DNA of 64,000 nt, from contig JAIWZP010000050.1 of assembly GCA_025201375.1 (NCBI GenBank), forward strand, positions 151,463 to 215,462, written 5' to 3'. Of this stretch, positions 55,679 to 64,000 are shown piece after piece. Made by a program: the position numbers and the translations under genes. The notes under the pieces are model-generated. The model saw only the letters and a list, made by a program, of their open reading frames with translations, made no database searches and was not told where the DNA came from. This stretch comes from Gongronella butleri (Eukaryota > Mucoromycota > Mucoromycetes > Mucorales > Cunninghamellaceae). Within the stretch, counting starts at the first letter, position 1, and the number at the start of each line of letters is the position of its first letter.

Positions 55679-57109
55679 ATTTTTCTTTTAGTTCCAGAAT
55701 ATAAAAAAAAAACCAGAAGGGGGTTTTTAAATACTTATGATGGAGCTGACTCCATAGTGACTGCAGTGACTTCTTTAATTTCTGAATGAGCATGATGCCA
55801 ATCATTACACAAGGTTTCACAGCCAGGGAACGCCAATGCATGCAGAAAATCTTGACCTCCTTTTCGAATGCTTCGTTCAAAAAAACAATAGGGGTCATTG
55901 CATCAGATCAGGCGTTTGCTGTCTCGGAATGCATGGGCGACAGTTTCATAAAAAAAAAAACTACTTTTTGATGTACAAAGGCATGAATTGAATGACCTGG
56001 CTAATGATTATTAATTAAAGATTAGGATCAGGATTAGGAGGAAAATGCGGCACTTGATGCCGTACGTTTCAGAGATACTTTTTATTATCTGTTTGAAAAA
56101 AAAAAAAATCAGAATCCAAGTGCCCATGCATTCATTCCTATGCAGCTAGCTTCTTGTCTACTGCATTTGAGCCCTTGGTTCTACCCTCTTTTCAAAAAAG
56201 ATACTGAATCCTGCCCAATGATCTTATATTTCAATTCCTTTTTGATTTCCTACAAGGAAGACACAAATTTCGAGGAATCATGTATTGACGTTCCTCGGCT
56301 GGGAAAGCGTGTCCAGTGGATGGCACACTGTTCATTCAAAAATTGGAGTCACTGCAACCTCCATGGAACCAGTTGCATCATAGGAGTGCAAGGGGTGCAG
56401 GTATACCTCGACACCAAAAAATAGGGACGGTTAAAAGTTCTCATATTCACAATATCATACAAAGCTGCAGCGCGCATTGAAGGAGTCACTGCAGCCTCCA
56501 TGGAGTCAGCTGTATCATAAGAGTGCAAGAGGTGCATGTATGCCCCGACACCAAAAAATAGGGACGGTTAAAAGTTCTCATATTCACAATATCATACAAA
56601 GCTGCAGCGTACCTTGCTCGCCACTAAGCTCTAGGTATGGGATGAACCGGTCACAACAAGTAAATGGAATATCGAAGCGGTCAATCACACCCCACAATTT
56701 CTCATGGCTGTCGATGTCGAGGCCCTGGAACACATCCCGTTTGAAGCCATGCGCATATTTGGGGGCACAAAAAATAAAATAAAATAAAATAACTGACTTT
56801 GTAGGGTATTTCAATCGGCTATTTTCCGTCGTGCGTGGAGGGCTCAATGACTCAGGCCAATGACCAATGCATAAGCAAGGCATCTTTCTGCAAGCACTTG
56901 GAAATCATGACGTTGAGACAAAACATGTGCTTTCAAGGAGCAAGCCAAGAAACGCGCAACATTGCTCAGCTGCTCATTCATGTTGGCAATGGCTCTCCGG
57001 CGCATGAAGAAACGTTTCAAATCCCTTTTCTTAAGCCATGTGTATTTTTTTTGTGACGATTTATTATTAAAATGAAGATGGGAGGGATATCTTTGGAGGG
57101 ATGGTTGGA
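55679..57109. other. Spacer with 137-bp repeat
   Basis: No firm gene. Contains the promoter of the secreted-protein gene, a two-unit tandem repeat (56346-56609) and an orphan minus-strand frame at about 56610-56800 (KYAHGFKRDVFQGLDIDSHE...) that reads like protein but lacks a start or partners. 57040-57109 is the coiled-coil gene's 3' flank. Confidence 0.4.
56346..56609. repeat. Tandem repeat, two units of 137 bp
   Basis: Unit 1 starts at GAGTCACTGC (56346), unit 2 at the same words at 56483; the second halves, TAGGGACGGTTAAAAGTTCT onward to GCTGCAGCG (ends 56472 and 56609), are almost identical. A 38-40 bp relative of the unit start lies in inverted orientation at 55736-55773. Confidence 0.85.
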
Positions 57110-59394
57110 TCAGTCAAAGAGATGATCTGCCTGATCTTTCCATTGGGACAGATCGCTGAGCAGCTCTGTGAATTTTTGGCCCATGTGGTGGCGGTGGTCA
57201 ATGGCCTTTGCAAGCTCTGCACTGATGCTCTGGATGGTGACTTCGAGCTGGTCTATCCTTGCTGAGCGCTCCTCGACCATGGCCGCGGACGCCTGGAGGG
57301 ATCTGATCTCCTGGTCCATGATCTTGATGCGGTCGTCGCCTTCATTTGCGTATTTGATCCATTCGTCGAGGTCGGCGAGGGTGGCGGCGTGTTTTTTCTC
57401 GATGCGTGTGATGTAATCGTGCTTGTCTTTGAGCTGGCGTGCGCGTGTCGCGTCGCGTGCATGCAACTGGTCGAGAGAGGCTTGCAAGGACCTCACGTGG
57501 TTGTCGAGCTGCTCGCGCTCGCGCTCGAGTTCGGCCAATTGGTTGTCCTTGTCGACGCGCTCGTCCTGCAGCCTGTGCAGGGTCTGTGCCATCTCTTGCA
57601 GCTGGACGCCCATGTTGGACATGGCCGCCTCCAGATCCGAGATGCGCTCGTCCTTCTCGATCATCTTTAGCGATTTCGACTGTGCCTGCGCGAGGCGTGT
57701 TTCCAGGGCCTTGCGGTCACGGTCCAGGTGCGCGACATGCTGTTCGAGCGTCCGCAGCTCCTCGTCCTTGGCGGCCACCTCGGCCTCGAGTGCGACCACG
57801 TCGCGGTGGTGCTTGCTGGTCCTCTGCTCGGCAGCGGCCAATTGTGCTTCCACCTGGTCCATGCGCGTCTTGGCCCACGACTTGTCCATACTCAATCGAT
57901 CCAATTGCTGCTTGAGCGCGTCAATCTCGGCATTCTTTGCCACCATCTCCGAGTCAGACACCGAAAGTTGCGCCACCTGGTCATGCAGTTGCTCCACTAG
58001 CTTCTCGAGGCGTGTCACCTGCGCCGTCTTGACTGCCAGCTGCTTTTCCGATGCATTGGACGCGTCTCGGAGATGATTGTCCAATTGAACGACTTGCTCG
58101 TCGGCTTGAGCCAAATGCGCCTCCAATTGCACCACTTGATTGTTCTTGGCATCCAAGTCGTCCTGCAGTCTTTGTGTCTCTTGCTCCTTGTCGCTCAATT
58201 CGTCCTGCAGCTTGCGCGTCTCTTGTTCCTTGTCATGCAATTCGTCTTGCAGTTTGCGCCTTTCTTGCTCCTTGTCACTCAATTCGCGCTCCAATCGGTC
58301 AATCGTGTGCGTCGCTTGAGCGTCGTGGCCCTTTTTTTCGATGGCGGCGTCCTGAAGTTCGGCCACCTGTCGTTCGAGCTGTGCAATGTGGTTGTCCTTG
58401 GCCGCCAACTGCTTGTCCTTGGTCGCCAATTGAGCTTCTTTGGATGCCAGTTGCTGTTGTGTGGCCGATGATGCACCCAGCGATGCGTGCTCCAACTGCT
58501 CCACCTGGTCCTCGAGTTCCGCGATCCGTACGTCCTTTGCAGATTGCTCGTGCGAGTCGTGCGCAGCCGCATCGTTGATTTGGCCACGCAGCGTGCGGAT
58601 CTCCTGATGCAACGCGTCCAAATCGCCTTCTTTGGCCTTTAATTCGCTTTGTAGCCGGTCAATTGTCGCATTTGCCGTCTTTTCAAGCATCTTGAGATCG
58701 TTTTGCAACGCCTGGAGCTCTGCGTTCTTTTCCGACACCGACGTGCTGCTGGCCAACGACGCTCGTGACAATTTGGCTTGCACGTCCGCTAGCTGGTCCT
58801 CCAACACAACCATCTGGCTGCGACTCGTCTTGTCGACATGATCCAAACGCGTGCGCAATTGCTCGATTTCGTCGTTTTTTTCTTGCAAAAGGTGCTGCAG
58901 TTCGTCGTCGGGCATGTGCTTCTTGCCGGCCTCAATGGTGTCCATCAGGATCTGGATGCGCCGCTGATGCGATTCTTTCAGATCCTCCATCTTGCTCAGC
59001 AGCTCGTCGCGCTCCAATTCCAGCGATTGCACGCGCTCGTACGCGACCTTTTCACGGCCAGCAAGGCTCTCCATGTGTGTCCGCGCCTCCTTGATGATCT
59101 CGTCCTGTGACGCCGTCGACAGATTCGTCAGCTCACGTGTCGCATTGTCCACCGTGTCAAGCGCTATCCTGGGCCGCGCAGGGCTGCCCATGCGCCACCG
59201 TGGAGACGGCGACGCAGCCCACACCTTGGACTTGCGCTTGCTTGGTATAAAGAGACCTACACAATCAATAAAAAAAAAAAGAGAAAAGAAAAAAAAAAAA
59301 AGTCAGAATGATTTGTGCCTATTTTTTATGATTATATTCATGCCCTACCGGTGCGGTCAGACGATGTGCTTGCCATGCTTGGCCTTGCTGACAT
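57110..59394 (-). CDS. Long coiled-coil protein of unknown function
   Basis: Two exons: 59394-59349 and 59256-57110; 730 residues. The first ~60 residues are basic and Ser/Pro/Arg-rich (IPSKRKSKVWAASPSPRWRM), a possible microtubule-binding or nuclear segment. Nearly all the rest is continuous coiled coil rich in Glu, Gln, Leu, Lys and Asp, with local repeats such as LQDELHDKEQETRKL / LQDELSDKEQETQRL. No CAP-Gly, motor or other domain is visible. Likely a cytoskeletal, Golgi or spindle-pole scaffold, but coiled-coil similarity alone cannot identify an orthologue. It shares a 239-bp divergent promoter with MSH6. Confidence 0.75.
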
Positions 59395-59633
59395 GATTGC
59401 CGTGGTATAAGTTGCAAAAAAAAAGGGGGGGAGGACAAATGGAGCAAACAAAGAGAACAAAGAGAGAGCAAAGAAGGAGGCGGGGAGTGCAGAGGCAACT
59501 TGTGTATTTTTTTTGTGGACATTTCAAACCCCGTCCATCGCACGCGCTTTGGCTGGGAAAAAAAAAAAATAGAGGCGCGTCGAGAGGCTTGCCAAACACC
59601 GCTCTTTGTTCGCCTTTCTTTCCCATTTTCTTC
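59395..59633. promoter_or_regulatory. Divergent promoter interval (coiled-coil gene / MSH6)
   Basis: 239 bp between opposing ATGs. AG-rich from 59417 to 59485, T run at 59508-59516, A run at 59560-59570, and a GAGGCGCGTCGAG segment at 59572-59584. It contains a GCGCGT-type core similar to the MluI-like motif that controls DNA repair and replication genes in yeasts; relevance here is inference. Confidence 0.4.
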
Positions 59634-60349
59634 ATGTCCAACCCAAGCAAGCAGCAGGCTTCCTTGTTCTCGTTCTTCAACAAGAAGCCTGGGCCACCCA
59701 GCACGCCCAAGACGCCTCAAGCAAAGTCATTGGCTGCTGCTTCGGGCCCGTCACCTCCCACGCCCAAGCCCACATCCACGCCGGCTTCTCCTCAGCAGGC
59801 CATGCCCCTCGACCAAGTCAATGCCAAGCTCAATGTATGCCCTTTTCTTTCTTTTGTGTGTGTTTCTACTTGCTGACTCGTTTTTTTTCGTCGTTTAGAA
59901 ACGCCCACGCGTGTCTTACAAGGAGACAGACACCGAGGAGGAGGACGACGACGACGAGGTTATGCCCACTGTCAAAGGCAAGTCCAATGGTCGATAAAAA
60001 AAAAAAAAAAAAAAGCCAAAATCGCGCTCCACGCGCTCATTCTTTTTTTCTTTTTTGATAGGCAAAGCGAAGCGCCGCAAGCGCCAGATCATTGACGATG
60101 ACAGCGAGGATGAATTCAACCCAGGCAAGGTCTCGGACGATGACGATGACGATGACGACCAAGTCGATGGTAATCCGTGCCATTGGGGCCAAAAAAAAAA
60201 AAACACGCGTTTTGCGCAGCTTGGGGCTGATTTTTTTTTTTCCATCTTGTTTCAGCTGCCATGTCGGAGGAAGAGGACGACGAGCCTGTGCGCCGACCCC
60301 TCACGCAAAAAAAAATCTCACCCGTGTCGCCACTCCAAGAGCGATTCAA

Positions 60350-60383
<34 letters not shown>

Positions 60384-63300
60384 GCCATTCGCCGCCAATA
60401 CGGCATAAACTCACACTATTTTCGCCATTTCGCAATGGCGTGCAGAACATCTCGGTGCAAGGCACCCCAGGCAAGCTGGCGCCCAAGCCTACCCCCCGCA
60501 CATCGTCTTCCACCAGCTTTTTGATGAGCACCAAGCAAGAAAAGGCTGATGTAAGCGAGAATTGGCCCAAAAATTCGAGAATTGGAGCGCCACTGACGCG
60601 CTTTCTTATACTAGGCCCGCACCAAGGCGTTCAAGGAGAAGAACCAGGACCGGTACAAGTGGCTCGAGGACATCCGCGATATCAACATGAACCGTCCAAG
60701 TAAGATGTCACCCCGTTTCACGTCTTTTTTGATGTATATCGCTCATGGTCCCATTTTTTTATTTTTAGATGACCCCGATTACGATCCTCGCACGCTCCAC
60801 GTCCCCAAGGCCGCGTTTACCAAATTTACCCCCTTCGAACGACAATTTTGGGAGATCAAGAGCAAACATTGGGACGAGGTAAGGGGGGGAAGTATAAAAG
60901 GTACGCACGCTTGGTTCATGAACTGACCATTTTCCTTTTTTTTTTTTTTTTTTTTTTTTTTTGCGCTCTTCCTAGCTCGTCTTTTTCAAAAAGGGCAAAT
61001 TCTATGGTAAAACAGGCGTGAAAAGTGAAAATGGCGCGTTTCTGACTGCTTTTGGCTTGTAGAATTGTATGAAAAGGACGCGGATGTTGGCCACCAAGAA
61101 TTCGACCTCAAGATGACTGACCGCACCAACATGAGGATGGTGGGCGTGCCCGAGAGCTCGTACGACCATTGGGCGTCGCAATTCGTCCACCGAGGGTAAA
61201 ATGGCAATTTTCTTTTCATTTTTTTTTTTTTTTTTTTGATCGTGGCGCTAATGTGCTTTATTTTCTCTGTTCATTCTTTTTTAGCTACAAGGTGGCACGT
61301 GTCGACCAGATGGAAAATGCCATTGGCAAGTCCCTGCGTGAGCGCGAGCAGCAGTCCAAGGCCGACAAGGTCATCCAGCGCCAATTGACCGCCGTCCTCA
61401 CGGCCGGCACGCTCGTCGACGCTGGCTTGCTGACGTCGGACCTCGCCACCTACTGCATGGCCATCAAGGTAAGAGAGCGTCGTGCAAATTTTCTCTGTCT
61501 TTTTTTTTTTTTCTTTTTTTTCAAAAAATGACGCTTAATGGCTCTTTTTTTTTTTTCTTTTTCCTTCCCTCCCTTCTATAGGAGTTCTGCGCGACGGCGC
61601 ACGCCAAGCCGCAATACGGTATCTGCTTTGTCGACACGTCCACGGCCGAATTCAATCTTGTCAGCTTTGAAGATGACATGGATCGCACACTGCTGCGCAC
61701 GCTCATCATGCAGATCCAACCAAAGGAGCTCGTTGTCGAAAAGGGCCGTCTCAGCGGTGCCGCCACACGCCTCCTCAAGGACTGTCTCACGGACCCCATC
61801 TGGAATCATCTTATCCCCGAATCCGAATTCTGGGACGCACGCGTCACCACCGATGAAATCCGCCTCGCCGCCTATTTTACCGACGATGACAAGGTCAACA
61901 TGGAGGCCAATGGTAAGAAAGAGAAGCTGGATGTTCGATGGTTAAGCGCTCAATGCCATGGGTATGAATGGATGTTCATCCCTTTTTTTCTTTTTCATTT
62001 TCTTCGTTTTGCTCCTTTTTATGGCAGATGGCTGGCCAGACGCGCTGCAGCTTGCCGCGAATGATGACGTGCTCATGTCAGCCGTGGGTGGCTTGCTCTG
62101 GTACCTGCGCTCGGTAAGATTTTATTACGAAAACGTGCCTTTTTGGTCTCATTTTTTTTTTTTTTTTTTGCGTGTGCTTTAGAACCTGTTGGACAAGCAG
62201 CTCTTTTCGGCCAAGAACATCCGTGCGTACGACCCCGTCCAAGATGCGTCACGTCTTGTGCTGGATGGCCAGACGCTTGAAAACCTGGAAATCTTGCAGA
62301 ATTCCACGGATGGATCGACCAATGGCACCGTGTACAAGTTGTTGGCCAACAGCATCACCCCTTTTGGCAAGCGCCTCTTCACCGAGTGGCTGCGCCACCC
62401 GCTGCGCATTGTCGCCGACATCCACGCGCGCCAGGACGCCGTCGAAGATCTCATGCTGTCGCCCGATCTCCAAGATGTCATTGCTTACACATTCACCGTC
62501 TTGCCAGACCTCGAACGTCTCATCGCGCGCGTCCACTCGGGCACTTGCAAGGTCCCCGAGTTCCTCGCCGTCCTCGAGGGCTTCAAGAACGCCAATGTAA
62601 GAAGAAAAAAAAAGAAAAAAAAAGCAAAACTCGGTCAAATCGGCCCAATTCTTACTCATTTTTGGCATTTTTTTCAGGCCTTGTTCGACAAGCTGCGCAC
62701 CATGACACCTGCACTGACGTCCACGCTGCTCAAATCGATCATTGAAGATTTTCCGCTGCAAACAGACGCCCTGGACTATTTTAACGACGCGTTCATTGTC
62801 ACCGACATTGACATGGATTGTAAATTGCCCGTCCCTGGTACCAATTTCATGCGACTGACACGCTTTATTTTGTACTGTAGATCAAAAGGCCAAGGTGATC
62901 ATCCCCAAGGACGGCGTCAACGACGAATGGGACAGTATTGTTGGCCGCATCAAGGATCTGGAGCAGGAATTCAAGGACCACATTCAAGAGATGAAGCGCC
63001 AGCTCAAGTAAGACCACAAAACACACGCCACGCGCGTCAACAGCAAACCAGAAAAAGTTGCATTGACGCGTTTCTTTTTTTTTTTTTTTTTTTTTTTTTA
63101 CCCATCTTTTAGGTGCTCGCGCTTGGAATACACTCACATGGGCAAGGAAATCTACCAAATTGAGGCGCCAAAGAACACCAAGGTCCCTGGCGACTGGAAG
63201 CGCATGTCGACCACCGCGGTATGTTCAGACAGCGTCGATTTGAGTTGCCATTGGATCGCTGATGTTTCTTTTTTTTTGCATTTGCATGTCACAGAAAGTG

Positions 63301-64000
63301 GATCGCTACTGGAACCCCACGGTGCAGAACCTTGTCACCGAGTACAAGGAGCAGCTGGAGATCAAGAGCGCCTTTGTCAAGACATTTGCCGTCAAGGTGT
63401 ATCGCGAGTTTGACGCGCATTATCAAATGTGGCTCGGCGCCGTCAAGGCCATTGCGCATCTTGATGCCCTTTGGGGTCTCGCCAAGGGCTCGGCGCGTCT
63501 CGGAGGTAGGTCCATTCCCAGGAAGAAGAAGAAAAAAAAAAGTGATCTGACTTTTTTATTTTTTGCAGGGCCATCGTGCCGGCCGGTCATTGTGGACCAA
63601 GAAGAAAGCATGCTCGACTTTGAAGAGCTCCGCCATCCATGCGTGACCAACAGCGACTTTATACCCAATGATACCAAGCTCGGCGGCGACGAGGCGCGCA
63701 TCATGGTGCTCACTGGCCCCAACATGGGCGGCAAATCCACGCTTTTGCGCCAGGTAAAATGGAATTGATCCGCGACGCGGCTCATGTTCGCGTTTCTCAC
63801 GGATCTTTTATTCGAATTAGACGTGCATTGCGATCATCATGGCGCAGCTCGGCGGCTACGTGCCTGCCAAATCTTGCAAAATGACGCCGTGCGATCGCAT
63901 TTACACGCGCATTGGCGCCAATGACAATATTGTTGCCGGCCAATCGACATTCATGGTCGAGCTCACCGAGACGTCCAAGATCCTGCACCAAGCGACACCG
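59634..64000 (+). CDS. MSH6: DNA mismatch repair protein MSH6 (5' part; runs off the window)
   Basis: Forms MutS-alpha with MSH2 and recognises base mismatches and small loops. Nineteen exons are visible, giving 971 residues: 59634-59834, 59899-59977, 60062-60169, 60256-60350, 60446-60550, 60615-60699, 60769-60878, 60976-61006, 61063-61195, 61285-61468, 61582-61912, 62028-62113, 62183-62596, 62678-62819, 62881-63007, 63113-63218, 63295-63505, 63569-63753, 63821-64000 and beyond. The N-terminus has a PIP box (QASLFSFF) for PCNA, then an acidic disordered region. The mismatch-binding Phe-x-Glu is Phe270-Tyr-Glu272 in GKFYELYEKDA. The lever/clamp region follows, and Walker A is GPNMGGKS (899-906). 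Intron 2 uses a GC donor (59978-59979, GCAAGT), required for frame. Confidence 0.96.

Noticed and set aside
57423..58578. Plus-strand Ser/Arg/Cys-rich and Leu-rich frames
   Set aside because: Shadows of the minus-strand coiled-coil gene.
1..64000. tRNA, rRNA and CRISPR arrays
   Set aside because: I looked for tRNA B-box-like GGTTCGANTCC words with cloverleaf partners, rRNA-like conserved stretches and regularly spaced direct repeats, and found none that hold up by eye; a tRNAscan-type search would settle the tRNA question.

Overview
This is a eukaryotic nuclear contig, almost certainly fungal. The evidence is numerous short spliced introns (mostly 50-110 nt, GT..YAG), fungal-type orthologues (UTP4/cirhin, NOC2, ATP20, MSH6, a CLIP-170/Bik1-like protein, a kinesin-3, a PTS1-bearing Lon), and a pair of questin-oxidase-like (DUF4243) genes. 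A signal-anchored kelch receptor-like protein and the loose, AT-rich, repeat-bearing spacers fit an early-diverging (Mucoromycota-like) fungus, but that placement is an inference. I resolved exon structures by hand. Each joined exon set keeps one reading frame and restores family motifs across the junctions.

Layout. 0.9-7.2 kb, minus strand: a secreted serine carboxypeptidase (11 exons) and a kelch/single-pass membrane protein. 7.9-11.6 kb: an 80-residue unknown gene (-), then NOC2 (+) and a 49-residue membrane microprotein (+). 13.0-20.3 kb, minus strand: two tandem questin-oxidase-like paralogues separated by 2.5 kb of repeat-rich DNA, then a SAM-methyltransferase-like gene. 20.9-25.8 kb: UTP4 (+), an acyl-CoA-binding/ankyrin protein (-) and, only 129 bp away and divergent, an ADP-ribose-type NUDIX hydrolase (+). 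25.8-31 kb: a 5.3 kb gene-poor block with a MITE-like element and degenerate dispersed repeats. 31.0-35.2 kb, minus strand: a CAP-Gly/coiled-coil/zinc-knuckle protein and a universal stress protein. 36-39 kb: copy A of a segmental duplication followed by a decayed, intron-containing MSH6 5'-end pseudogene. 40.3-46.3 kb: kinesin-3 (+). 48.2-52.4 kb, minus strand: peroxisomal Lon and ATP synthase subunit g. 52.7-54.8 kb: copy B of the duplication. 55.3-57 kb: a small secreted cysteine-rich protein gene and a 137-bp tandem repeat. 57.1-64 kb: a long coiled-coil protein (-) divergent from the functional MSH6 (+), which runs off the window end.

The genes are mainly housekeeping: ribosome biogenesis (NOC2, UTP4), mismatch repair (MSH6), microtubule transport (kinesin-3, CLIP-like), peroxisomal and mitochondrial functions (Lon, ATP20), and lipid or nucleotide metabolism (ACBP, NUDIX). 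They do not form one pathway. The most unusual signals are non-coding: a duplicated 2-kb segment whose central ~530 bp is about 99% identical while its flanks have drifted; introns that carry long homopolymer A or T tracts, often beside GACGCG/ACGCGT motifs; three GC-AG introns with the same GCAAGT donor; and a family of diverged repeats scattered between genes.
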